This document shows, one piece after another, positions 36,062 through 45,585 of a stretch of 64,000 bases of DNA. The stretch spans positions 2,480,001 to 2,544,000 of the forward strand of contig NZ_CP039371.1 of NCBI RefSeq assembly GCF_005080685.1. Direction: 5' to 3'. How positions within the stretch are numbered: the stretch's first letter is position 1; each line of letters opens with the position of its first letter. This DNA is from Pseudomonas putida. Its GTDB lineage: Bacteria > Pseudomonadota > Gammaproteobacteria > Pseudomonadales > Pseudomonadaceae. Under the pieces are notes generated by a model. That model was not told the DNA's origin, did no database searches, and worked only from the letters and a program-made list of their open reading frames with translations. The position numbers and the translations under genes are program-made.

Positions 36062-36732
36062 GTGAAAACCATCGACCGGGTGTTGCTGGGGCTGGGGCTG
36101 TTGATTCCGTTCTGGTTGCTGCTGGGCGTGGCGCTGACGGCGCTGGCCTATCCAGGCTACGACCATCTCGAACAGGCCATGAGCCAATTGGAAACGCAAT
36201 TGGCGCGCCCACCCATGGGTTCTCAGCCTGGGTGAACAACTATCCCCTGGGCATGTTGTTCGTGCTGTTCGCGGTGGGCGTGGCACGGCGGTTTTCCGGG
36301 TCTCGGCTGGCCGTTTCGAGCGCAATGCTGATTCTGCTGCATGGCCTGGCGAGCTTCGCCACCGGGCATTTTTCTTGCGACCAGGGGTGCGTGCCGGCAG
36401 AGCCGAGCGTTTCCCAGCAAATCCATAATCTTGCAGGGCTGGTGATGTTCCTTTCGCTGACGTTGGCCAGCGCACTATGGGTGTGGCTGGGGCGGCGTCA
36501 GTTGGCATCGCCGGGGTTTGGATGGTTTTCCCTGCTGTGCGTGGTGCTGGCGGTGGGGACGGTATCGCTGATGGGCAAGGCGTTTGCCGAAGGGCATCTG
36601 TTTGGGCTGTATCAGCGGCTCAATTATGCGGTGTCGGTGATATGGGTGGCCGGCCTGGCGGGAGTGGCACTCTCCGGGCCAAGGAAGAAGGGAACGCCAG
36701 CGCAGGGCCTTGCCTTGACATCTCGTCGATAG
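36062..36732 (+). pseudogene. DUF998 membrane protein, single-base frameshift
   Basis: The first part (GTG at 36062 with AAGGAG 10 bases before it) reads a transmembrane helix, LLGLGLLIPFWLLLGVALTALAY, then YDHLEQAMSQL. The frame then runs to a stop at 36235. The shifted frame continues AIGAPTHGFSAWVNNYPLGMLF with four more hydrophobic segments to 36732. One extra G in the GG at 36190-36191 gives MSQLGNAIGAPTHGFS, and the joined length becomes exactly 223 codons plus stop. DUF998 proteins are small multi-pass membrane proteins of unknown function. This is either a true lesion or a base-calling error. Confidence 0.75.
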
Positions 36733-36774
36733 CTACCAGACTCCGTTTCGGTATGGCGCTGGGGCATCTCCGTT

Positions 36775-37860
36775 ATGAATCTACGAATCCTTCCGCTGCT
36801 CCTGGCCATGGCCCTGGTCGGCTGTGGCAACGAAGAACAGACCGAGGGCCCGACGGTGGTCCGACCGGTCAAGCTGTTCACGGTGACCAGCCAGAGCCTG
36901 AACCAGTTGCGCCGTTTTCCCGCGCAGTTGCGCGCCAGCGACGAGGTGGCCATGGCGTTCCGCCGGGGTGGCCATCTGCGCGCATTGCCGGTGAAGGACG
37001 GCCAGTCGGTGAAGAAGGGCCAACTGCTGGCCGAGATCGACGACAAGGACCTGCAGCTGCAGGTCAAGGATCGCCAGTCGAAGTTCGACCTGGCCCGGGC
37101 CCAGTTCCAGCGCGTCGAAACCCTGAACCAGCGCAATCTCATTTCGCGCGCCGAGTTCGACCAGCGCCGCGCTGAGCGTGACACCGCCAGCGCGGCGTTG
37201 CGCCTGGCCCAGAACGAACTGAGCTTCTCGCGTCTGCTGGCTCCCTTCGATGGCACGGTCGCCAAGGTCGCGGTGCAGAACCACCACGTCGTCCAGGCGG
37301 GGCAGGCCGTGGTGATCATGCATTCCTCCAACACCCTGGATGTGACGTTCCAGATGCAGGCCAACCTGGTCAAGGAAATCGAAACCAACGCCAAGAGCAA
37401 GGCCGTGCAGCCGCAAGTGAGCATCAGCCGTGTGCCGGATCGGACGTTCCCTGCGACCTACAAGGACCATTCCACCGCGCCCGATCCGGCCACCCTGACC
37501 TACACGGTCACCTACACCATCGAGCGCCCGGCAGACCTGAACCTGCTGCCAGGCATGAGCGCCACCCTCGAACTCGACCTGAGCCAGATGACCCGAGAGC
37601 GGGTCGTACCGGTGGTGGTGCCCGCCGAGGCGGTGTTCGCCCCGGATGACAAGCCCGGCGAGGTCCAGGTCTGGGTGGCCGAGGAGCAGGGCGGCGCGCT
37701 GGTACTGAGCGGGCGTCGGGTCGAGGTCGGGCAGCTGACCCGCGACGGCATCGAAGTGCTGACCGGGCTGCAGCCCGGTGACCGTGTTGTGGCAGTCGGT
37801 GGCGCCGAGCTCCATGCAGGCCAGCCCGTGCGGGAATGGACGCGCGAGCGGGGTCTTTGA
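36775..37860 (+). CDS. RND efflux periplasmic adaptor lipoprotein
   Basis: A 361-residue membrane-fusion protein. A lipoprotein signal peptide ends at LVGC (lipid-modified C17). Lipoyl halves (GGHLRALPVKDGQSVKKGQLLAEID and APFDGTVAKVAVQNHHVVQAG) flank a coiled-coil hairpin of about 60 residues, and beta-barrel and membrane-proximal domains follow. It couples the inner-membrane RND pump to an outer-membrane channel. Its stop overlaps the pump start (TGATG), so the two are translationally coupled. No outer-membrane factor or dedicated regulator gene lies nearby, so a TolC/OprM-type channel from elsewhere is presumably used. Confidence 0.9.
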   Translation: MNLRILPLLLAMALVGCGNEEQTEGPTVVRPVKLFTVTSQSLNQLRRFPAQLRASDEVAMAFRRGGHLRALPVKDGQSVKKGQLLAEIDDKDLQLQVKDRQSKFDLARAQFQRVETLNQRNLISRAEFDQRRAERDTASAALRLAQNELSFSRLLAPFDGTVAKVAVQNHHVVQAGQAVVIMHSSNTLDVTFQMQANLVKEIETNAKSKAVQPQVSISRVPDRTFPATYKDHSTAPDPATLTYTVTYTIERPADLNLLPGMSATLELDLSQMTRERVVPVVVPAEAVFAPDDKPGEVQVWVAEEQGGALVLSGRRVEVGQLTRDGIEVLTGLQPGDRVVAVGGAELHAGQPVREWTRERGL

Positions 37861-40800
37861 TGGACATCGCCGGCTACTTCATCCGCAAGCAGATCTACAG
37901 CTGGATCGTCATCGTGCTGCTAGGGCTGGGCGGCTTGTACGCCATCGACAATATCGGCCGCCTGGAAGACCCGGAATTCACCGTGAAAACCGCCGTGGTG
38001 GTAACCCGCTACGCCGGCGCCTCTGCCGAACAGGTCGAGGAAGAGGTCACCTACCCGCTGGAGAGTGCCATCCAGCAACTGCCCTCACTCGATACCGTCA
38101 CTTCGATCTCCAGTCCAGGCCTGTCGCAGATTACCGTCAACATCCGTTCCGAGTACCGCGCCGAGCAGTTGGCGCAGATCTGGGACGAACTGCGGCGCAA
38201 GGTCAACGACCAGGCCGTGCAGTTGCCGCCGGGCGCTGGTCCACCGATGGTCAACGACGACTTCGGCGATGTGTTCGGCGTGCTGCTGTCGATTTCCGGG
38301 GAAGGCTACAGCTATCGCGAGCTGCGCTCGTTCGCCAATGTCCTGCGACGCGATCTGGTGCTGGTGCCGGGCGTGGGCAAGGTCAGCATCGCCGGGTTGC
38401 AGCAGGAGCAGGTGCAGGTCGAGGTGCCGCGCCAGGACATGATCTCGCTGGGGATCTCGCCCACCCGCCTGGGCGAACTGCTCGGGCGCCAGAACGTGGT
38501 GTCCGACGCCGGCCGGCTGCGCGTTGGCCAGGAGTCGGTCCGGCTACACCCCACCGGCGAATTCCACGACGTCGATGAACTGGAGCAACTGCTGATCAGC
38601 ACACCTGGCAGCAACAAGACCCTGTTCCTGGGCGACATCGCCGATATCCGCCTGGGCTTCTCCGACGAGCCGACGCACCTGGTGCGCGCCGATGGCAAGC
38701 AGGCCCTGGCCCTGGGCATCTCGTTCGCGCCCAAGGTCAACGTGGTCGACGTCGGCCATGCCTTGCAGGCCCGTCTGCAGGCGCTGGAAGCCCAGCGGCC
38801 GGCGGGCATGAGCGTCAAGGTGTTCTACAACCAGTCGGTGGAGGTGCGCCAGTCGGTCAACGGCTTCATTCTCAACTTCCTCATGTCGCTGGCCATCGTG
38901 GTCGGCACCTTGCTGCTGTTCATGGGCCTGCGCAGCGGGATCGTGATCGCTGTGGTGCTGGCGATCAACGTGCTCGGCAGCCTGTTGATCATGTACCTGG
39001 TGGGTATCGAGCTGCAGCGCATTTCGCTGGGCGCGATGATCATCGCCCTGTGCATGCTGGTGGACAACGCCATTGTCATCGTCGAGGGCGTGCTGGTCGG
39101 CAAGCAACGTGGGCAAGGCATTCACGAGGCGATCAACGCCACCGTGCGGCAGACCTGCTGGCCATTGTTGGGGGCCACCGTCATCGCGATCCTGGCATTC
39201 GCGCCGATTGGCCTGTCCAACGACTCGACCGGCGAATACTGCCGCTCGTTGTTCGAAGTGCTGCTGATCTCGCTGTTGCTCAGCTGGGCGACGGCCATCA
39301 GCATCACGCCGCTGTTCGCCAAGTGGGCGTTCCAGAACATGGGCGTGAAGGTACCGGCTGCGGGTACTGCCAACCCCTACGATGGCTGGCTCTACCGCAG
39401 CTACCGCTGGCTGCTGGACAAGGCGCTGCGCTTGCGGTGGCCGGGCGTGGTGGTGCTGGTGGGCTTGCTCGCCGCGAGCATCTACGGCTTCACCCAGGTG
39501 CGCCAGAGCTTCTTTCCGCCGGCCAACACGCCGATGTTCTTCGTCGACCTGTGGTTGCCCCAGGGCACCGATATCAACGAGACCCAAGCCGTGGCAGCGG
39601 AGGTGGACAGGCACGTGCTGGCCCAACCTGGAGTCGAGCAGGTACTGACCACGGTCGGTCAAGGTGCGCCACGGTTCATCCTCACCTACAGCGGGCAGCG
39701 CCAGCATGGCAACTATGCGCAATTGCTGGTGCGCACCGAAAACCTGGCGGCCATTGCGCCGTTGATCGGCGAACTGGAGGGCTACCTGCGCGACACGTAC
39801 CCGCAGGCCAATGTCTCCCTGAGCCGCTTGATGTTCGGCCCCAGCGCCGGCAGCCCGATCGAGGCGCGCTTCAGCGGCCCCGACCCGCAGGTGCTGCGCC
39901 AGCTTGGCGCACAGGCGATCGACATCATCCGCAGCGATCGCGTTTCCAGCGGCGTCGGCCACGATTGGCAGGCGCGGACCAAGGTCGTGCGCCCGCAATA
40001 CAACGAGGCGCGAGGCCGCGAGCTGGGCATCGACAAACGCGACCTGGATGCGATGTTGCGCATGACCTTCAGCGGCTTGACCGTGGGCCTCTATCGCGAC
40101 GGCACGCGGTTGATGCCCATCGTCGTGCAACCGCCGCGCGAAGATCGCCTGGACCCCGAGCAGCTCAACGACATCCAGGTCTGGAGCCATGTCCAGCAGG
40201 CCTACGTGCCGATCGAGCAGGTGGTGACCGGGTTCTCCACCGAATGGGAAAACCCCTTGATCATGCGTCGTGATCGAAACCGCACGCTGACCGTGGAGGC
40301 GGATGTCGAACTCGACTCTGGGCAAACCTCCGATCAGTTGTTCCGGCGCGTACGCCCGCCGATCGAGGCCATGGCCTTGCCCGATGGCTACAGCCTGGAG
40401 TGGGGCGGCGACTTCGCCAGTTCGCGCGATGCCCGCGCTGCCGTGTTCGGCAGTCTGCCCATCGCGTTCCTGTCGATGTTCCTGATCACCATCATCATGT
40501 TCGGCTCGCTGGCCAAGGCCACGGTGATCTGGCTGACCGTCCCGCTGGCGATGATCGGCGTGACGGTGGGCTTCCTGACGACCGGGATCCCGTTCGGCTT
40601 CATGGCGCTGCTGGGCCTGCTCAGCTTGAGCGGCATGTTGATTCGCAACGGGATCGTACTGGTCGAGGAGATCCGCGCGCAGACCGATGCGGGCAAGGAC
40701 GCCTACACCGCGTTGGTGGACTCGGCGACCAGCCGTTTGCGGCCGATCTGCCTGACTGCATTGACGACCATTTTGGGGTTGGCGCCGCTGCTGCTGGATG

Positions 40801-40922
40801 CGTTCTTCCAGAGCATGGCGGTGGTCATCATGTTCGGACTGGGTTTTGCTACCTTGCTCACGCTGATCGTGTTGCCGATGCTGTTCAGCCTGTTTTTCAA
40901 GGTCAAACCGGCGGGCCAGTGA
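37860..40922 (+). CDS. RND-family efflux permease (hydrophobe/amphiphile type)
   Basis: A 1020-residue inner-membrane pump of the AcrB/HAE1 superfamily. It has an N-terminal helix (IYSWIVIVLLGLGGLYAI), a first periplasmic domain and helices 2-6 after residue 330. The proton-relay helix 4 reads ISLGAMIIALCMLVDNAIVIVEG, where the family usually has D-D and here one Asp (VDNAIV). A second periplasmic domain and the last helix set (GLLSLSGMLIRNGIVLVEE) follow. Substrates could be drugs, solvents or metabolites. It is coupled to the adaptor gene by a 1-base overlap. The REP array begins 80 bp after its stop. Confidence 0.92.
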   Translation: MDIAGYFIRKQIYSWIVIVLLGLGGLYAIDNIGRLEDPEFTVKTAVVVTRYAGASAEQVEEEVTYPLESAIQQLPSLDTVTSISSPGLSQITVNIRSEYRAEQLAQIWDELRRKVNDQAVQLPPGAGPPMVNDDFGDVFGVLLSISGEGYSYRELRSFANVLRRDLVLVPGVGKVSIAGLQQEQVQVEVPRQDMISLGISPTRLGELLGRQNVVSDAGRLRVGQESVRLHPTGEFHDVDELEQLLISTPGSNKTLFLGDIADIRLGFSDEPTHLVRADGKQALALGISFAPKVNVVDVGHALQARLQALEAQRPAGMSVKVFYNQSVEVRQSVNGFILNFLMSLAIVVGTLLLFMGLRSGIVIAVVLAINVLGSLLIMYLVGIELQRISLGAMIIALCMLVDNAIVIVEGVLVGKQRGQGIHEAINATVRQTCWPLLGATVIAILAFAPIGLSNDSTGEYCRSLFEVLLISLLLSWATAISITPLFAKWAFQNMGVKVPAAGTANPYDGWLYRSYRWLLDKALRLRWPGVVVLVGLLAASIYGFTQVRQSFFPPANTPMFFVDLWLPQGTDINETQAVAAEVDRHVLAQPGVEQVLTTVGQGAPRFILTYSGQRQHGNYAQLLVRTENLAAIAPLIGELEGYLRDTYPQANVSLSRLMFGPSAGSPIEARFSGPDPQVLRQLGAQAIDIIRSDRVSSGVGHDWQARTKVVRPQYNEARGRELGIDKRDLDAMLRMTFSGLTVGLYRDGTRLMPIVVQPPREDRLDPEQLNDIQVWSHVQQAYVPIEQVVTGFSTEWENPLIMRRDRNRTLTVEADVELDSGQTSDQLFRRVRPPIEAMALPDGYSLEWGGDFASSRDARAAVFGSLPIAFLSMFLITIIMFGSLAKATVIWLTVPLAMIGVTVGFLTTGIPFGFMALLGLLSLSGMLIRNGIVLVEEIRAQTDAGKDAYTALVDSATSRLRPICLTALTTILGLAPLLLDAFFQSMAVVIMFGLGFATLLTLIVLPMLFSLFFKVKPAGQ

Positions 40923-41002
40923 ATCTGTTCCGACCCCTTCGCGGCGGTTCGGCGCCCCGACCAGCCCACCCCAAGATCCTCACCGTTGCCAAGGTCGCAG
41001 TC

Positions 41003-41857
41003 GTACCTGTGGGAGCGGGCTTGCCCGCGAACACCGGCGAAGCCGGTGCCATGCACCGAGGTGTCTGCTTCGCGGGCAAGCCCGCTCCTACAGGATCTTC
41101 ACCGCTGGCAAGTCCTACGCCGTACCTGTGGGAGCGGGCTTGCCCGCGAACACCGGCGAAGCCGGTGCCATGCACCGAGGTATCTGCTTCGCGGGCAAGC
41201 CCGCTCCTACAGGATCTTCACCGCTGGCAAGTCCTGCGCCGTACCTGTGGGAGCGGGCTTGCCCGCGAACACCGGCGAAGCCGGTGCCATGCACCGAGGT
41301 GTCTGCTTCGCGGGCAAGCCCGCTCCTACAGGATCTTCACCGCTGGCAAGTCCTGCGCCGTACCTGTGGGAGCGGGCTTGCCCGCGAACACCGGCGAAGC
41401 CGGTGCCATGCACCGAGGTATCTGCTTCGCGGGCAAGCCCGCTCCTACAGGATCTTCACCGCTGGCAAGTCCTGCGCCGTACCTGTGGGAGCGGGCTTAC
41501 CCGCGAACACCGGCGAAGCCGGTACCATGCACCGAGGTGTCTGCTTCGCGGGCAAGCCCGCTCCTACAGGATCTTCACCGCTGGCAAGTCCTGCGCCGTA
41601 CCTGTGGGAGCGGGCTTGCCCGCGAACACCGGCGAAGCCGGTGCCATGCACCGAGGTGTCTGCTTCGCGGGCAAGCCCGCTCAGGATCTTCACCGCTGGC
41701 AAGTCCTGCGCCGTACCTGTGTGCGGGCTTGCCCGCGAACACCGGCGAAGCCGGTGCCATGCACCGAGGTGTCTGCTTCGCGGGCAAGCCCGCTCCTACA
41801 GGATCTTCACCGCTGGCAAGTCTTACGCCGTACCTGTGGGAGCGGGCTTGCCCGCGA
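41003..41857. repeat. Tandem BIME/REP array, about 7.2 units of 119 bp
   Basis: Units begin (at GTACCTGTG) at 41003, 41122, 41241, 41360, 41479, 41598, 41713 and 41830. Spacings are 119 five times, then 115 and 117. Each unit holds two REP sequences in opposite orientation: GGGAGCGGGCTTGCCCGCGAA and TTCGCGGGCAAGCCCGCTCC, a P. putida-type REP pair. Between them is an ACACCGGCGAAGCCGGTGCC hairpin, and a spacer with CCGCTGGCAAGTCC follows. Units 1-4 alternate GGTGTCTGC and GGTATCTGC, and the last two spacings carry small deletions. The array sits between converging 3' ends (RND pump and proX). All frames are open through it, but this comes from the repeat composition; no protein is called. Confidence 0.95.
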
Positions 41858-41869
41858 AACAGCCTTGAA

Positions 41870-42898
41870 TCAGTTACTGGCCTGAACTGCCGCAGCCCTG
41901 GCCGCCTTTACCCAACCCTCGAACTGGGCCTGATGCGCGGCAATCCACTCCTGGGTATGGCGCTGAATGTCCGCCTGGGATTTCTCGCCTTGCTGCATCT
42001 TCAGATTCTGCGCGCTCTCGTCCGCAGCGGGGATCTGCATCAGTGACAGGAACTTCACCGCTGCGGGGTTCTTGTCGGCGAATTTGCGATTGACCAAGGC
42101 CTGGACGCGGTCGATGGCAAAGCCAAGGTTCTTGCCTTCATAAGTGGTGTCGAGCGTATTGTCGCCCCCCGGCAGATCGGTTTTGGGGACTTCCAGCCAG
42201 ACTACGTCGCGGCCTTCCACCAGTACGCCCGCGACCCACTGTGGCATCCAGGTGTAGTAGAGCACCGGCTTGCCTTCCTTGTAGCGGGTGATGGTGTCGG
42301 CCATGAGTGCGAAGTACGAGCCTTGATTCACGTGGATCGACTTCTGCAAATCATAGGCTTTCATCTGGTGCTCGATCACCAACTCACAGCCCCAGCCAGG
42401 GTTGCAGCCGGTCATGTCGGCCTTGCCGTCGCCATCGGTGTCGAACAGCTTGGCGATCTCGGGCTTTTTCAGGTCGGTGATGTACTGGATGTGGTACTGG
42501 TCGGCGGTTTTCTTGTCGATCAGGTAACCCTGCAGCACGCCTGGCAGGACATTGCCAGTCTTGACCAGGTTGGCATCACCGCCAGCCTTCTCGTAGAAGC
42601 TGGCGTGCAGCTTGTCCCAAGCGTTCACGGTGAAGTCGGCGTCGCCGAAGCCAACGGCCAGGACCATGGTCGCGTACTCGGTTTCCTTGGGTGTCTGTAC
42701 GTCGTAGCCCAGTTCGCGCAGGCCGGCCAAGGCCACCTCGCCACGGAAGCGCTCTTCATCGACGGTAGGGAATGCCGGGGTGATCTTGACACCTTCGCCC
42801 GGTTTGTCCGCCGAGGCGTGAGCGCCCAGCGCGGCGGTGACCAAGGTCAGCGCCATGGCGGCTTTCAGGATGCTGCGGGAGAATTTGGATTCGTGCAT
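41870..42898 (-). CDS. proX: Glycine betaine/proline-type ABC substrate-binding protein ProX
   Basis: A 342-residue periplasmic binding protein of the OpuAC/ProX type. A signal peptide covers about residues 1-30 (ending ALGAHASA). The mature part begins KPGEGVKITPAFPTVDEERFRGEVALAGL. It is rich in Trp/Tyr positions that form aromatic cages for quaternary ammonium (VNAWDKLH, NPGWGCEL, YYTWMPQW). The frame could start with TTG at 42931, but the ATG at 42898 has AAGAAGG upstream and leads straight to the signal peptide. It is last of proV-proW-proX. Its stop lies 13 bp from the REP array. Confidence 0.88.
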   Translation of the reverse strand: MHESKFSRSILKAAMALTLVTAALGAHASADKPGEGVKITPAFPTVDEERFRGEVALAGLRELGYDVQTPKETEYATMVLAVGFGDADFTVNAWDKLHASFYEKAGGDANLVKTGNVLPGVLQGYLIDKKTADQYHIQYITDLKKPEIAKLFDTDGDGKADMTGCNPGWGCELVIEHQMKAYDLQKSIHVNQGSYFALMADTITRYKEGKPVLYYTWMPQWVAGVLVEGRDVVWLEVPKTDLPGGDNTLDTTYEGKNLGFAIDRVQALVNRKFADKNPAAVKFLSLMQIPAADESAQNLKMQQGEKSQADIQRHTQEWIAAHQAQFEGWVKAARAAAVQASN

Positions 42899-42967
42899 CG
42901 TCGCGTACCTTCTTTTGATTGTTATCTTCAAGTGCGGCAGATCGAACGTTTCTAAAGTCTTGCAGGT

Positions 42968-43921
42968 TCAGGCAGTCTTGCGCCGCCCTTGCGTTTGCCC
43001 CGCCCCGCACAGGCGCAGCACCAGGCCGACAGGGCCGGTGTGGTACCAGCGCAGGCTCGGGTCGGCACTGGTGCGTGCGCCCATGGCCTGGGTCAGGCGG
43101 TCGAGGAAGATCGCCAGCAGCACCAGGCCGACGCCGCCGACCGTGGCCAGGCCCATGTCCAGCCGGCCGATACCGCGCAGCACCATCTGGCCCAGGCCAC
43201 CGACGGAAATCATCGAGGCGATCACCACCATCGACAGCGACAGCATCAGGGTCTGGTTGAGGCCGGCCATGATCGTCGAGGTGGCCAGCGGCAATTGCAC
43301 CCGGGTCAGCATCTGCCGAGGCGTGCAGCCAAAGGCGCGGGCCGCCTCGATCTTGTCCTCGGGCACCTGGCGAATGCCCAGGTTGGTCAGGCGCACCAAC
43401 GGCGGCAGGGCGAACACGATGGTCACCAGCACGCCCGGCACGTTGCCGATGCCGAACAGCATCACCACCGGCACCAGGTAGACGAACGCCGGCAGCGTCT
43501 GCATGGCATCGAGCAACGGCCGGATGATGCTTTCCAGGCGGTTGCTGCGGGCGCAGACGATGCCCAGCGGAATGCCGATCACCGCGCAGAAGAACACCGA
43601 GGTGAGCACCAGCGCCAGGGTGGTCATCGACTCGGCCCACACGCCGATCAGCCCGAGCAGAGTCAGGGTGATGAAGCAGAGGATGGCCATGCGCTTGCCG
43701 GCCAGCTGCCAGCCGAGCAGTGACGAGAGCAGGATGCCAATGGTCGGCGGGATGCTCTGCAGGGTGAGCTCGATGCCATTGAGCACCTGGTCGATCGGCC
43801 AGCGGATGGCGCGAAATACCTCGCGGAAGTTGTGCACGAGAAAGTTGAGGGTAGCGGTGACCCAGTCGCCCAGTGGGATGGTGGCCGCCTGGAAAGGATC
43901 GAGAAGGCTGAAGTCGGACAT
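42968..43921 (-). CDS. proW: Quaternary amine ABC transporter permease ProW
   Basis: A 317-residue OpuAB/ProW-type permease with about seven hydrophobic helices. The BPD-transport signature lies around VPEDKIEAARAFGCTPRQMLTRVQLPLA, where the EAA loop contacts the ATPase. An N-terminal segment with WVTATLNFLVHNFREVFRAI precedes the membrane part, as in ProW. It lies 34 bp after proV and 69 bp before proX, all on one transcript. Confidence 0.9.
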   Translation of the reverse strand: MSDFSLLDPFQAATIPLGDWVTATLNFLVHNFREVFRAIRWPIDQVLNGIELTLQSIPPTIGILLSSLLGWQLAGKRMAILCFITLTLLGLIGVWAESMTTLALVLTSVFFCAVIGIPLGIVCARSNRLESIIRPLLDAMQTLPAFVYLVPVVMLFGIGNVPGVLVTIVFALPPLVRLTNLGIRQVPEDKIEAARAFGCTPRQMLTRVQLPLATSTIMAGLNQTLMLSLSMVVIASMISVGGLGQMVLRGIGRLDMGLATVGGVGLVLLAIFLDRLTQAMGARTSADPSLRWYHTGPVGLVLRLCGAGQTQGRRKTA

Positions 43922-43955
43922 GAGGGTTTGCCTCTTTTTAGGCCAGCGGGCGCTG

Positions 43956-45116
43956 TTAGTTGCGGCTCAGGGTCTGCAGCAGCTCGTTCTTCGACAAGGT
44001 GCCCTTGAAGGCACCCTCGCGGTCGAGCACCGGTACCGGGTACGGCAGGTCGGCGGCGATGCCAAGCACCTCGTGCAATGGCGTGTCGGTATAGACCGGG
44101 CGCTTCTCGTGCAGGCTGTAGCGATCGCTGGCGGTGGCGCCGTTGGCGTCGGTGTCGACCACGCCGAGCAACTGGCCGCGGTCATCGACCAGGTAGCCGA
44201 ACGGCACGCCGGCCTGGAAGCTCGGCGCCTTGCCGTTGACCTTGCACACCACCGCCGGGTCGAACTTGGCCACATCGCCGGCCTTGAGCACCCGCGAGCT
44301 GTCGAAGGCCTTGAAGAAGGTCCGCACGTAGTCGTTGGCCGGCTCGTTGATCAGCTGCTGCGGCGTGCCGATCTGCACCACCCGGCCGCCCTCCATGATC
44401 GCGATGCGATGGCCGATGCGGATGGCTTCCTCGATGTCGTGGGAAATGAAGAGGATGGTGCGCTGCTGCTCGGCCTGCAGGCGGATCAGCTCGCCCTGCA
44501 TCTCGCTGCGGATCAGCGGGTCGAGGGCCGAGAAGGCCTCGTCCATCAGCAGGATCGCCGGGTCGTTGGCCAGGGCGCGGGCCAGGCCCACCCGCTGTTG
44601 CATGCCACCGGAGAGCTGGTGCGGATAGCTGTGCTCGTGGCCGGCCAGGCCGACCTGGCTCAAGGCTTCGCGGGCACGGCTGTGGCGCTCGGACTCCGGC
44701 ACGCCGGCGATCTCCAGGCCGAAGGCGGTGTTTGCCAGCACGCTCATGTGCGGCATCAGGGCGAAGGACTGGAACACCATGCCCATTTCCTTGCGTCGTA
44801 CGTCGAGCAAGGCCTTGTCGGACAGGCCGGTGATTTCACGGCCGTTGAGGTGGATGCTGCCGGAGGTGGGTTCGATCAGGCGGTTGAACAGCCGAACCAT
44901 GGTCGACTTGCCCGAGCCGGACAGCCCCATGATGACGAAGATCTCGCCACGCTTGACGGAAAAACTGGCATCGAACACGCCGACGACGTGGCCGGTCTTG
45001 CTGAAGATCTCGTTCTTGTCGGCTCCCTTGCGGAGCATCTCCATGGCCATGTTCGGGTTGGGCCCGAAGACCTTGAAGATGTTCTTGACCGAGAGTATTT
45101 CGCTGGCATCACTCAT
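43956..45116 (-). CDS. proV: Quaternary amine ABC transporter ATP-binding protein ProV with CBS domains
   Basis: A 386-residue ATPase. Walker A is GLSGSGKST, the signature is LSGGMQQRVGLARAL, Walker B is ILLMDEAFSALDP and the switch His is in FISHD. After about residue 270 comes a C-terminal CBS pair (GYLVDDRGQLLGVVD, PVLDREGAFKGTLSKNELL), which in OpuA/ProV senses ionic strength or nucleotides. It is first in the operon. Its promoter lies in the 469-bp region before the divergent LysR gene. Confidence 0.92.
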   Translation of the reverse strand: MSDASEILSVKNIFKVFGPNPNMAMEMLRKGADKNEIFSKTGHVVGVFDASFSVKRGEIFVIMGLSGSGKSTMVRLFNRLIEPTSGSIHLNGREITGLSDKALLDVRRKEMGMVFQSFALMPHMSVLANTAFGLEIAGVPESERHSRAREALSQVGLAGHEHSYPHQLSGGMQQRVGLARALANDPAILLMDEAFSALDPLIRSEMQGELIRLQAEQQRTILFISHDIEEAIRIGHRIAIMEGGRVVQIGTPQQLINEPANDYVRTFFKAFDSSRVLKAGDVAKFDPAVVCKVNGKAPSFQAGVPFGYLVDDRGQLLGVVDTDANGATASDRYSLHEKRPVYTDTPLHEVLGIAADLPYPVPVLDREGAFKGTLSKNELLQTLSRN

Positions 45117-45585
45117 ACAACCCTCTTTCTTATAGTTGTGCCCGAATCCCGGGCGTCGTGGGTGTCGACACTGAAACTATTTGGGATTGGCAGGTGTACT
45201 GCGTGCGCGATCGAGATAGGTGACGTCGTAATAAGTGACGTACTGAGAAGTGTCCCGATCAATAGGAGGGGATCGCTATTGGGGTGATGTTTTTATTGGT
45301 CTGTGGCACTTCACAGTCTCTACTCTAGGCCAGTTGCATGTCTTCGAATTGTACGCAGGGGTCAAAAAGTATAATGGCTCGGCTTTTCCCGGTCTTTGCT
45401 CGGCTGGCCGTCGCTGTTGAAGAACTTGAGGTTATTCATCGATAACCGTGTGGTTATCGGTGCTGGCGGGACATGCTCATTCACGACAGCGCATGTAGGC
45501 AGCCCGATGAAAAACTGATTTCATTGGCGCCGAAACGATCAGCGCACTGCCTGCATCCAGTGCCATTGGCCCTTGGCTTGGAACC
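45117..45585. other. 469-bp divergent promoter region between proV and the LysR gene
   Basis: No gene is visible. The stretch is A/T-richer than the surroundings. It contains GTGACGTCGTAATAAGTGACGTAC at about 45221-45243 (a repeated GTGACGT) and the palindromes described separately at 45423-45459. It must hold the promoters of the proVWX operon and of the regulator. Confidence 0.6.
45423..45459. promoter_or_regulatory. Putative LysR-type operator upstream of the regulator
   Basis: AACTTGAGGTTAT (45423-45435) is repeated exactly at 46544-46556. Right after it, CGATAACC-gtgt-GGTTATCG (45440-45459) is a perfect 8-bp-arm palindrome with the same ATAAC/GTTAT half-sites. LysR proteins bind T-N11-A palindromes, often in pairs, so this is a likely autoregulatory and proV-control site. 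Confidence 0.5.

Noticed and set aside
40986..41885. Long open frames (up to 299 codons) through the repeat array
   Set aside because: The 119-bp period rotates all three frames and each stays open because of the GC-rich repeat; the peptides only repeat the REP translation and have no independent coding evidence.
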